Below are positions 54,707 through 64,000 of a stretch of 64,000 nucleotides of DNA, piece by piece. Every line of letters begins with the position of its first letter. The stretch's first letter is position 1. The stretch is from Macrophomina tecta (Eukaryota; Ascomycota; Dothideomycetes; Botryosphaeriales; Botryosphaeriaceae), in the NCBI GenBank assembly GCA_024180945.1, contig JAKSGN010000020.1:434001-498000 (forward strand). The letters are read 5' to 3'. The notes under the pieces are model-generated. The model searched no databases and was not told the origin of the DNA. It saw only the letters and a program-made list of their open reading frames with translations. The position numbers and the translations under genes were made by a program.

Positions 54707-57700
54707 GGCTGTACTAAGATGTTGGAGACATCTTAGTGGTGGTTGATGGAAGAGGGGTGAGAGTGAAAGTTTATGACTGGTAGAGCGGGCGAAGCGTCGC
54801 CCTGGCTTGCAAGCAGCTTCTTTAGACTCCCAAGAAGCTCTCTGGACCAAGCGAAGGCGCTGAAGGGCCTTTGCAGAGCAGATGTGTGGAGGTGATCGGT
54901 AGGGGTAGGCCCTTGAGAGTTGTGGTGAATCCGGTGCGGACGAACTGCCAGCACCGCATGTCTTCCGCAGATGACACGACGACAGCTCAAGGAGGCTGGA
55001 GAGGCAGTCTGATGGTGCAAGATGGCAACGCATCAAACCGTCGATCGAAAGCGATGGTCCCTTTTCCAAGGTGTACTCGAATTGGTGCTCCTGATCAAAG
55101 ATCCCTTGGTCTACCAGTAGTTGGCTGGCAGTCAACCACCAATAGTAACACTTTTTCTGTTCGGGATATGGGTCTTACATACAAATGCCGAATACACTGG
55201 GCCAAATGCTCCTCGTCGCAGTGACAAGGCCATCGGAGCCCGAGGCCTCGCATTAGGTCCCGGGTGCACCCGTGTACCTTGGTCAGAAGACACGAAGCCC
55301 GCCACAAGCTCCTTGGGCTCGGGCAGCTTTCACATGCCAAACGGGGGCCGATAGCAGCGGAAGGATAGCATGGTATACAGGCTTGGCAGACGGCAGAGAA
55401 AGTAGACCCGTGATGATCGTAGCGGCACGCAGCGCCGAAAATGTCTTGTTTTATGGGATCAGATGGACACTCTCGTTGGCGTGGGGAGGTTGGTGGACTG
55501 CGGGTGGCCGATCCATGTTGCGAGGTGTTCCACGACGCGCACACCCCACTCTCCAGAGAAGCCACATTGTCAAACCTTCCGGCAACATAGAAATGATCGC
55601 ACGCCAATTACATGCTCATCACGCTAATGTCCCCGCTGAATCGACGCCACCTTTCGCGTGCAGACGCACGTACACTCCACAGCATTTGCGAGCCGCGGCA
55701 GATGTGCACCAGCCCACGGCGGGAAATGCTCCTGCGTCGATGACGCATAGTTCGGAAATCACAATACCGAGCATTTGAAGCAAGTGGCACTCGACATGTC
55801 CGGACTATTCTTTTCTAGAAGACAGGAAACCCTTGGCAGGCTAATGGTGCAGTGTAATCATATGGATGAATTTACCATTCGAAATACGGCGATGCATCAC
55901 ATGTGGTAGCGAGCAAGTATCGGATTGGATATCTTGAAGGCCCACGTGAATTGCATGGCGAGGCTACGAATTTACCTTTTTCTTTTTTCCCTGCTTATAT
56001 TCCTCGCGTGCGTCTGCGGAACATGAAGTCGTCATTTAATGCAAGTGCACAATACAGGGGGCAGGAAGAATAACCCTTCCCAGGACATGGCAAAAGACAT
56101 CATCCCCAGCTCTACGAACTTTGAGGGCTATCGACAGCAATCACGTCATGGACATGTACTGCACAGCTTATGGGGAATTGCAGCAGTCGTCGAAACGTAA
56201 CTGTCTTTGAAATTGGGGAATATTTATGTCTGGACGACTTCCTCGGTTTCTCATGGTTTATTCATTCTAAGGGTGATTTTTTCTTTTTTTTCCTCACCGT
56301 GTCTTGGACTAAAAGGACGGTAGCCAGTCGTCCAGGAGGGAATACCACGTCATACTGGCAATTAATTCAATTGTTTCAACTGTCCCAACTGTTCATGAGC
56401 CATATAAATGATAATGAAATGGCTATCGCGGTGCTTCTGAGGTCGACCTCAAAGTTCGCAGAGCCGAACGTAAAGAGCTTTTCCATCTGTTGTGGCGGCA
56501 TTGACGAGATGATGGGGCAAGTATTACAAGGGACACATTCTCTGGTCGTCTTTGGTCAACGCTGGATATTGATTTGCTATTTATTAACACGAATACTGGC
56601 GAGATCCGCATCTGCAGCGGATGTATGCCGACGTTGCACGAAGGAACGAGATTGCGAGTGAATGATGTTGATTTCTGTCTGCTGGAAGGAGTGCAAGCCT
56701 AAGCTATCTACTTGATGCTCGATGCCATCCCTCCCAGTGGAAGGCTCACGGTCCATCTCCTTACCTTCTCCAGGGAGGGCTTCCCCCCTGCACCTCCTCC
56801 CTCCGCATCCTGTCAAATACAATACTCTTGGAGGTGGGATATGACGGTGGCTATTCACTTTGAGACAACAATTCCCAGGGACATTACTTCTCTTGTCGGG
56901 TGAAAGAGGAGGAGAGGAGAGGAGGGCGGGGAGGGGAAACTGAGGCTCTGTACTCATAGCCTGGCACATGAGAGGTATCGCTATAAACAAAGCGAGGTCC
57001 AGAAATTAGCACATGCACAAAAACACACATGTGTTGCAGCCCATTGCGGTAACACGTGGAGAGTCATGCGCTCTAGATTTGAAACTACTGGATATTGCAA
57101 CAGTAAAGGCACATTTGCTAGACTTAAATGTGGAGTTCGATGCTTCACAACTGCAATGGTCGAGGGATGCAGGGCTAGGATGTGCGCTGCGTAAGCAACA
57201 CTTCCTCGAAAAAGCAGCAATGAGCTGCGGATATATGGAAGCCCCCACATTTCCTTGCCTCTTGGCTGCAGCTTTTCCCCTCGGCGGAGTTAGCTGAGCC
57301 TGCACAGCTCGTTCCTTGTGGTGACGCAGCGTGGTCCTTCCTTGCATCGATAAGGCAGTTCCGTCCACAGAGCATATTGTGATGCGTGGCAGAACATCCG
57401 ATTGCGGAGAAAGCTTCGTCCAGTGCACGCCACTCGGTAGGGCTTATCGAGACCTCACAGCGGTTGAGCCGCTTTCAGGTGGATCCGCAGTTTCTGAGCG
57501 CGTGCCCGCATAAAAGGCTGGGGCGCGTGGCCGTGGGGCGGTCAGTGTTCACGGTGCCAACAGCTTTTTTTTTTTTATTTTTTTTTGCCCCTCCCGGACC
57601 GAGCGCCCTGCCAGCTGGCCGAAGATGCCGCGGGAAGTGTTGCACGCTGGCGTGGAGAAAATGGAAAAGCTGGCCGGAAGAAAGCGGGCGGCAGAAGGAC

Positions 57701-59013
57701 TTCTTGCCGCCACCTCGTTGCGCATATCGGTCCGGTGGGTGATCCTTGCGTCCACATGGTCAGGCATCCGCTAATTCCTTAGTCAAAGGCCAGCCCATCG
57801 ACCAGGCCAGCCGCCAGGCGGTGCCCGGGGCGGAGATGGATGAGATAAGATATTGCAAATCAGCACTTCGTTTCCCCGGCGCGCTTGGACAGCGTCGTGG
57901 TGATGCGCCGCGGTGGCGTCAGCTCTCGAGAAGCTTTGACTCGAAGGCTACGCGATGGTGTGAATGTAAGGAGACACGGGCGCGGGCTGGGAATTGTTGA
58001 GAGCCTGGGGAAGCGCGCTCAACAAAGTACCTGTGAGATCGTCGCCCCTGCCAGGCCCTGCAGAAGCGCGGGCGCGGAGTGGCCACGATAAGCCTAGCTC
58101 GGGCCCGAAAGCAGCGCGTCTCTCATCGCGGCTCCGAGTGGGCGGGACGACAACTGGTGCGGTGCTTCAGGACAGAGCCGCGACATCATCGTGCGCTGGC
58201 GGGAGGGCGCCATTTGCCCGTCTGACTGTCACATGCAACACAGGCCGCCGCGGACCCTGAATGCAAGCAAGCAGGCACGGCTAGCTGGGGGCCGCCGCCG
58301 GCGGAAAATGTTCGTCGAGCAGTAGCCGCATCGCCCAGCCATTGCACGGCATTGACTACCCCACGGCTGCGCTGCGCTTTGGCGGTCTGCTTCAGCCACT
58401 CCGAGCGGCCGGATATCATCGAGAGGGCCGTGTGCGGGCTGGCGCAGCGGGATCGCCGACCAAGCGGCGGCGGAGAGGAAAAGGCAAACGCGTTTTCGTG
58501 CGGCGGACAGGCCCGTGGCAACAGCCAGCTGCGGCGAGGGGCCGGCTGAGCTCACTCCAGTCAGCGGGCCCGGCGTGCCCTGGGCGGTCTGCGCGCCTGC
58601 AGAGGGCAGAGCGCACTGCAGCAGTCAGAATGCTGGAACAGATGTGCCATCTAGAAAACCGGACCCCTGAACTGAAATCTCGAACACAGGCCGCGCCTCG
58701 GCTGGCCCTCTGCCGCGCTACCACTTTGACCCATCACCGCTGTCTCGCTGTTCATAAGCCATTGCCGCCCTCCTCGTCCTTCGCTGCAGCCCCTCTCTCC
58801 TCCTGCCTCACTGCTGTGCCTGGAGCCTCCTGCCCTCTTTGTTGCGGACCCTCTCCCTCAGTCCCAACGCCCCAGAACCTGCCGCCCAACAAACTCTCAG
58901 AGCTTCCGCTTCACCGCGCTCAGGCCCTGTCCGCCCATTGACTGCCCTCCTCGTCCTCTCACTTTTTCCTGCATTTTTTTTCCCCTGCCTTTCCACCACA
59001 GCAGCCACCCACC
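54707..59013. other. Gene-poor stretch and desaturase promoter
   Basis: 4.3 kb. 54720-57300 has only short frames on both strands (a 170-codon minus frame at 55095-55607 shows no family). An interrupted T tract is at 57565-57586. 57800-58950 is GC-rich and then C/T-rich just before the desaturase start, fitting a long promoter and 5' leader. No gene supported. Confidence 0.5.
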
Positions 59014-60554
59014 ATGGCCACCACCGCCACGCCTCAGAACCCCGTTCTGAGGAGAAACATCACCTCTACTTCCACCGCTTCGTCCTCCGCTCCCTCGGTT
59101 GCAGTTTCCCCCAATGACTCGCCCAACCACTCGCCCTCGTCGACTTCGCTTTCCTCACTCTCCTCGGTCGAGCCCGAGGTCAAGAACGCCCGCGGCAAGC
59201 TCCTAGACACCTACGGCAACGAATTTGAGATCCCCGATTACACCATCAAGGAGATCTACGACGCCATCCCCAAGCACTGCTTCGAGCGCTCTGCCATTCG
59301 CTCGCTGAGCTACGTCGCTCGCGACTTCGCCGTCCTCGCCTCCGTCTTCTACGTCTACTACAACTATGTCACTCCGGAGTACATCCCCTCGACTTCGGCC
59401 CGTGCTGCGTTGTGGGCTCTCTACACTGTCGTCCAGGGTCTGTTCGGTACCGGTGTCTGGGTCCTGGCCCACGAGTGCGGCCACCAGGCTTTCTCGCCAT
59501 CCAAGACGCTGAACGACACTGTTGGCTGGATCTGCCACTCGGCTCTTCTCGTTCCCTACTTCTCCTGGAAGATCTCCCACGGCAAGCACCACAAGGCCAC
59601 CGGCCACCTCACCAGGGACATGGTTTTCGTGCCCAAGACCCGTGAGGAATACGCTTCTCGCATCGGAAAGTTCGTCCACGAGCTCTCTGAGCTGACCGAG
59701 GAAACCCCCATCGCCACTGCTCTCCACATGATCGGCCAGCAGCTCGCCGGTTGGTTGATGTACCTCTTCACCAACGTCACTGGCCACAACCAGCACGAGA
59801 AGCAGAAGGAGGGCAAGGGCGTCGGCAAGAAGAACGGCTGGTTCGGCGGTGTCAACCACTTCAACCCCAGCAGCCCTCTGTACGAGAAGAAGGACGAGAA
59901 GCTCATTCTCCTGAGCGACCTCGGTCTTCTCATCACCGGCAGCGCTCTCTACTACATCGGCTCGACGTTCGGTTTCGCCAACCTCCTGGTCTGGTACATC
60001 ATCCCCTACCTCTGGGTCAACCACTGGTTGGGTAAGTTCGACGACGCGTTCCCGATGACCTGATGACAGTAAGCTGACAAGAATACGCAGTCGCCATCAC
60101 CTTCCTCCAGCACACCGACCCCTCGCTCCCCCACTACGACGCCCACACCTGGACCTTCACCCGTGGCGCCGCCGCCACCATCGACCGCGAATTCGGCTTC
60201 ATCGGCCGCCACATCCTGCACGGCATCATTGAGACGCACGTTCTGCACCACTACGTCTCCACTATTCCCTTCTACAACGCCGACGAGGCTAGCGAGGCCA
60301 TCAAGCCCGTCATGGGCAAGCACTACCGCGCTGACGTCAAGGACGGCCCCATCGGCTTCCTCAAGGCCATGTGGAAGAGCGCTCGCTGGTGCCAGTGGGT
60401 CGAGCCAAGCGCCGAGGCCCAGGGCGAGGGCAAAGGCGTCCTCTTCTTCCGCAACAGGAACGGTCTCGGCGTCCCGCCAGTCAAGTTGCCGGCGCCGGGC
60501 GCGGAGAAGAAGGAGGGTATGATTGTGGGCTGCGAGAGCGATAACGACGCATGA
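59014..60554 (+). CDS. Delta-12 (oleate) fatty acid desaturase
   Basis: Exons 59014-60031 and 60091-60554 (GTAAGT..CGCAG); 493 aa. Three histidine boxes bind the di-iron centre: HECGH (153-157), HGKHH (189-193) and HVLHH (389-393). The surrounding HECGHQAFSPSKTLNDTVGWICHSALLVPYFSWKISHGKHHKATGHLTRDMVFVPKTREEY is characteristic of fungal endoplasmic-reticulum oleate desaturases, which convert oleoyl to linoleoyl chains on phosphatidylcholine. Hydrophobic pairs at about 105-165, 170-190, 240-255 and 305-340 give the usual membrane layout. The N-terminal 55 residues are Ser/Thr-rich. A delta-15/omega-3 activity cannot be excluded from sequence alone, but the boxes fit delta-12. The start has CACCATGG context. 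The intron lies between boxes 2 and 3. Confidence 0.92.
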
Positions 60555-60904
60555 GCGATGTGGCGATGAGTGCTTGATGCGCACGTCTCATTTTCTTCTT
60601 TCTTACTTCGGTCCGGGGTTGTTATAGGCGTTGGGGTTGAGATGCGGTGGGGAGGTGAGAAGGGATGTGTGTCTCGGTCGTCGTCGTGGTTGCGGAGGCG
60701 GAGGCCATGCAAGCAAGCGCCCGCCTGGCACGGGTTTCGCGCACCTGCGCAACCGTAGCTGCAAAACCTGTCGCGGTAGCGTGACTACCGGAGCCCGACG
60801 TTTCGCTTCTCTTTCATCATCTCACCTGCCGTCTCTTGTTCTTGTGTGTTCCAAGCGAGCCAACTCTTTTCGCGTTCCTTGTTGCGGTACAGAGTGGAAT
60901 TTGG

Positions 60905-60943
<39 letters not shown>

Positions 60944-62352
60944 CTTGGATAGCGGGGTAAAAGCAAGAAGTGGAGAGCGAGAGAGACCAGGGTGCGGGGC
61001 GCATACTAGATTAGAATTTTTGTGCAACTGCTCAGACGAAAAAAATTGCTCCACGAGGGAGGAAAGGCTAGAGAGAGGAAGGGGCTTCTAGTCTAGAAGA
61101 AAATATTAGAGGGAAAGACAAAAAAGAGAATGAAGATTATAGTACTTTTGCAAATTGAGTCGTTAGCAGCTCTTGTCATCAAGGAACCTAAAACGTTAAC
61201 GGGTGATCTGCGTATAGCGTGAACCGGGTGTCGCGGAAAAGACGGAAGACACACGATGGGGTTCTCATGATTGCCGTACTGCCCTCATGGGCATTTGTAT
61301 GGCTTTTTGATCTCTGAGGCGGGGATCTGGGATCACTGCTTCTGATCGTTGGTGAGCCTTCGTCGTCCACCTGGGCTCGGATGCCGGATGGACGCGGCAA
61401 AATGGCGGGGGCGTTCTCTCTGCATCCGGGAGCTCTTGCTACCGGGCTGCCGGCCCCGACGACTCCTGCCTGCTGTGGCCCATGCATCCTCTTTCGAAAA
61501 AGCTTGCTTGGATGTCGACGATCAGGCGTGCGATGGTGGGTGGGATTGTACATACTGGAGAGGGGGATCTGTGGAGGATGGGCGCCTGATCTGCCGTTTT
61601 GTCGTTGGACATCTCTTTATTCCCTCCCATTTGGTATGTTGTGATTGTTCACTAATTCCGTCTGGCGGATGAGTAGACATCGTCTCGGCCGAGAAAGTAT
61701 CCGGGCCCCGGGACGGGTCCTGGGTCTGGAGGTGTCTCCATTCGTGGGATTGCCAGAGGAGAGTCTGGGGTATGAGCACGGGGTGGTTTATGTGTTTTGT
61801 GAGTGGGACGGGTTCCTATTTCAAAGTTACTTTGTGTGAATCCTTCTTTGTTCAAGGTTACGCCACTGGGTTGTCAGCATTTAGTGTGTATCAGGGGAGT
61901 GTGACTGCTCACTGTATTGCCCTGGATGCCTGCGGATACGGTGGTATTCGTTTGGGTGATGGCGGACTTCTTCCTTGTACTATCATCTGAAGTTGTGCTT
62001 CTGCTCCAGAGTGTGCCTCACGTGGTTGTATACGCTTCCCAAGTGAGTGAGGAATTTTGATTTGACTTGTTTTTCTTCTACTTTTATGGTTCTTTATGGG
62101 ATATTGTTGATCTATATCGTTCATGTCATATGCTTCTCAGCTAAGCAGAACTCCTTCCGTGGTATCCCGGCCTTTCTTATCCATACCCGCTTCTAGATGC
62201 AAGAATAAGGAGTCCTTTCAGACGCCTGGCCATGCTCCGGAAATGCTCAACCATAACCGACTTTCTCTCCATAAAATCCTCAAGAGAGGCGTAAAAGCCG
62301 AAAAGATGAGAGAGCAGCAGCGCGCATTTCCCTCTCTCCAACCACCAATTCT
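60555..62352. other. Intergenic, convergent 3' flanks
   Basis: 1.8 kb between the desaturase and LOG genes. Contains a long GA microsatellite (listed separately). Frames such as 61349-61672 show no family resemblance. No gene supported. Confidence 0.55.
60908..60939. repeat. (AG)16 microsatellite
   Basis: Uninterrupted dinucleotide run about 355 bp downstream of the desaturase stop, likely length-polymorphic. Confidence 0.9.
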
Positions 62353-63084
62353 TCAGTTCTCGTCCCAGTTCAGCTTGAACCGGCCCTCCGCATTCCGATA
62401 CTCCCTCAGGCACTGAATCACCTCCTCAGCCGACAGCGCCTCGACCAGAATACCCGCGTTGTTCGGCGAGATAAAGCCGCCCGTCACAGCAGTCTTGATC
62501 CACTTGATCAAGCCGTCGTAGTACCCGTCGACATTGAACACAACGACGCCGCGATCATGGATCCCGAGCTGGTTCCACGTCGTCACCTCCATCAGCTCCT
62601 CCATGGTGCCGTACCCGCCGCTCAGCGCGACGAACCCGCCCCCCGGCCCGCCCGCAATCACCTCCTGGGCCATCATGCTCTTGCGCGTGTGCATGTCCTT
62701 GACCACCGTCGTCCGTCCGTAGATGGCCTCGTCGATGACGTTGCGCGGCCCCAGCCGCGTGCCGTCCGTCTGCGCCTGTGCAGCCGCTTCGTCGTAGTTT
62801 TGCTCCAGCTTGACCAGCGCGGCTGGGATGATGCCGTGGACCGCGTCGCGCCCGGAGAGCGAGACGAGCGTGCGTGCGACTTCGCCCATCAGCCCGACCG
62901 TGCCGCCGCCGTAGACGAGGCGCATGTTGTTGGCGTGCAGAGCGTGAGCGAGGGAGCGCGCCGCGGCGAGGTGTGCGGGCGAGCTGCCGTTGCTGGCGCC
63001 GCAGAAGACGCAGACGACGGGACGGGGGTCGGTGGTTGTGGTGGCGGGGGTGCCATTGATGGCAGGGCGGGAGTCGGAGGCCAT
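62353..63084 (-). CDS. LOG-family protein (cytokinin riboside 5'-monophosphate phosphoribohydrolase-like)
   Basis: Single exon, 243 aa. Rossmann-like fold: VCVFCGASNGSSPAHLAAARSLAHAL at the N-terminus, then LVYGGGTVGLMGEVAR, the MHTRKSMM box and SGGYGTMEELMEVTTWNQLG, the family's active-site signature (usually PGGxGTxxE; here Ser replaces Pro). The Arg of MHTRK and the Glu of GTMEE are the catalytic pair in LOG enzymes, which release free base from nucleotide 5'-monophosphates. In fungi this activity can yield cytokinins if a tRNA-IPT or IPT partner is present; none is in this window. Older annotation calls the fold lysine decarboxylase, which is wrong for this group. The start at 63084 has an Ala/Thr-rich extension of about 20 residues. 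Confidence 0.92.
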   Translation of the reverse strand: MASDSRPAINGTPATTTTDPRPVVCVFCGASNGSSPAHLAAARSLAHALHANNMRLVYGGGTVGLMGEVARTLVSLSGRDAVHGIIPAALVKLEQNYDEAAAQAQTDGTRLGPRNVIDEAIYGRTTVVKDMHTRKSMMAQEVIAGGPGGGFVALSGGYGTMEELMEVTTWNQLGIHDRGVVVFNVDGYYDGLIKWIKTAVTGGFISPNNAGILVEALSAEEVIQCLREYRNAEGRFKLNWDEN

Positions 63085-63710
63085 GATTGTTCTCGGCGAG
63101 GGGAAGGGTTGGTTGGTTGGTTGGAGGATTAAGGTTTTTGATTCGGAGGGGATTGAGTTAGGAATGGGTAGAGGATAGAGCTGTATCGGGGTGGCACGAA
63201 AGAGGGTGAGGTCGTTGGCCGGTATGATGTAGGAGAGAAATCACTGAGTCACCGATGCGGCGAGGCTCTGGAGCTGGTCGGCAAGCGAGAGCAGGATTGG
63301 GGGCTGGGGAAGCACGAGAATTATATAGAGCAGGGAAAGGGGAAACAGTGGAGGCCGTGGTTTGGTGGCCGACAAGTCATTTGATCTCTCGCACGCACGT
63401 TCACAGCATGTGTTAGTGTGCTGCGGTGCTTCCATCGTCTTTTTTGATCCGACGGAGGCGGATGCGGACCCCGCGGCGACCAGGAACGGTTTGCATCATA
63501 GCAGCACCGGCCAATGGGAGCGCGGTGTCGCCGGCGTGGGGGCCGCCGCTTCCAGAACGCCCGCCGCTCTCGCCCACCGCCTACAGCTCGCCGAGGGTCT
63601 GCGCGTCGTGGCGTGTATCGTGTCGCATTCGATTTCTCTTCCACCACCGAACTGCCTCATCTCTCCGGAGGCCTTCCACCAAGACAGCTCGAGGCGTATC
63701 TGCATCCAAG
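63085..63710. promoter_or_regulatory. Shared upstream region of the LOG and CLPTM1-like genes
   Basis: 626 bp between divergent starts. No reading frame of note and no specific site claimed. Confidence 0.5.
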
Positions 63711-64000
63711 ATGCCTGAAGAACGGAGGGAAGAGCAGCAGAGTGTGCGTTCCTTGCTGCCGCCAAGCCCATTCCAACCGTGTGCCTGAAGGCTGACAGTC
63801 CACTCCAGTTTCTGCGCACCGCCGCACAGAGCGTCGGTATCTTTCTGTTGATGCAATTCGCGGCCAAGCAATTCTTCGGTGCTGGATCCCAGCCGCAGCA
63901 GAACGCCAACGTCCCCGGCGCCAATGCCCCCGTGCCCGACTTCGCCAACAGGCCCTCCGGCCTTGCTCCAGACGCCCAGTACAATGCCATTCCGCAGACC
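63711..64000 (+). CDS. CLPTM1-family membrane protein, 5' part only
   Basis: Exon 1 63711-63743 (MPEERREEQQS) joins in phase 0 to exon 2 from 63809 (GTGCGT..CTCCAG), giving 75 residues before the window ends. Exon 2 begins with an N-terminal hydrophobic segment (FLRTAAQSVGIFLLMQFAAKQFFG), then a Gln/Asn/Pro linker and the start of the luminal domain. This layout matches the N-terminus of CLPTM1/CLPTM1L proteins, multi-pass endoplasmic-reticulum membrane proteins linked to lipid scrambling in animals. Only the first segment is visible, so the call is moderate. The donor after AGT is chosen because the GT two bases earlier breaks the frame. Confidence 0.65.

Noticed and set aside
55095..55607. 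170-codon minus frame
   Set aside because: No recognised domain; overlapping plus-strand frames are of similar length and quality.
60908..60939. GAGA-type regulatory element
   Set aside because: Position is downstream of a gene end and the run is a plain dinucleotide microsatellite.
1..64000. CRISPR arrays, prokaryotic operons, integrated viral genes or full transposons
   Set aside because: No regularly spaced repeats, no Shine-Dalgarno-led gene strings, and no transposase, reverse transcriptase or capsid motif seen in any frame read.

Overview
This window is nuclear DNA of a filamentous ascomycete (Pezizomycotina). The genes have short GT..AG introns, mostly about 45-100 nt with CTAAC/CTGAC-like branch points. 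Pyrimidine-rich leaders precede several start codons, a eukaryotic tRNA-Lys is present, and the proteins belong to families typical of moulds: HypA/Trs120, a DUF3684 GHKL ATPase, the fungal arylsulfotransferase-like family, a tuberin homologue and an oleate desaturase. No operons, CRISPR arrays or prokaryotic signals were seen. The species cannot be named from sequence alone; Dothideomycetes or a neighbouring class is my guess. No nuclease, replication or defence island, and no convincing secondary-metabolite cluster, was found.

Layout. 0-9.5 kb: a choline-transporter-like (CTL/Pns1) protein whose first exon lies outside the window; a secreted M28 aminopeptidase (five exons, minus strand); divergent from it a THEM6-like hotdog protein; then RNase H2 subunit A on the minus strand. 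9.5-14.7 kb: accessory-looking stretch with a decayed zinc metalloprotease whose two halves lie in opposite orientation, a small secreted-protein candidate, and an arylsulfotransferase-like secreted protein. 17-24.2 kb: a seven-knuckle CCHC nucleic-acid-binding protein (Gis2/Byr3/CNBP type), an F-box/WD40-like protein, and, divergent from it across 336 bp, Sae2/CtIP. 25.6-46.3 kb: conserved cell-biology genes: tuberin (TSC2), exportin Cse1, TRAPP-II subunit Trs120/HypA, and a very large DUF3684 GHKL-ATPase protein. 46.3-59 kb: gene-poor, holding one secreted CAP/PR-1 protein, one tRNA-Lys(CUU) and a broken half copy of that tRNA. 59-64 kb: delta-12 fatty acid desaturase, a LOG-family phosphoribohydrolase, and the 5' end of a CLPTM1-family membrane protein that runs off the window.

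How the genes relate. Most are unrelated housekeeping genes. Loose themes are membrane traffic and lipids (CTL, Trs120, desaturase, CLPTM1), growth signalling (TSC2), nuclear transport (Cse1) and genome maintenance (RNase H2A, Sae2). The two genome-maintenance genes carry ACGCGT (MCB-like) sites close upstream. Points most worth a second look: the HEIAH-type motif at the C-terminus of the DUF3684 ATPase, the inverted split metalloprotease relic, the two introns at the identical place of different zinc knuckles, the paired ACGCGT boxes in the Sae2/F-box promoter, and the 48-nt frame-preserving intron inside the RNase H2A active-site segment. Exon boundaries were read by eye from splice consensus, reading frame and family conservation and have not been tested against transcripts.
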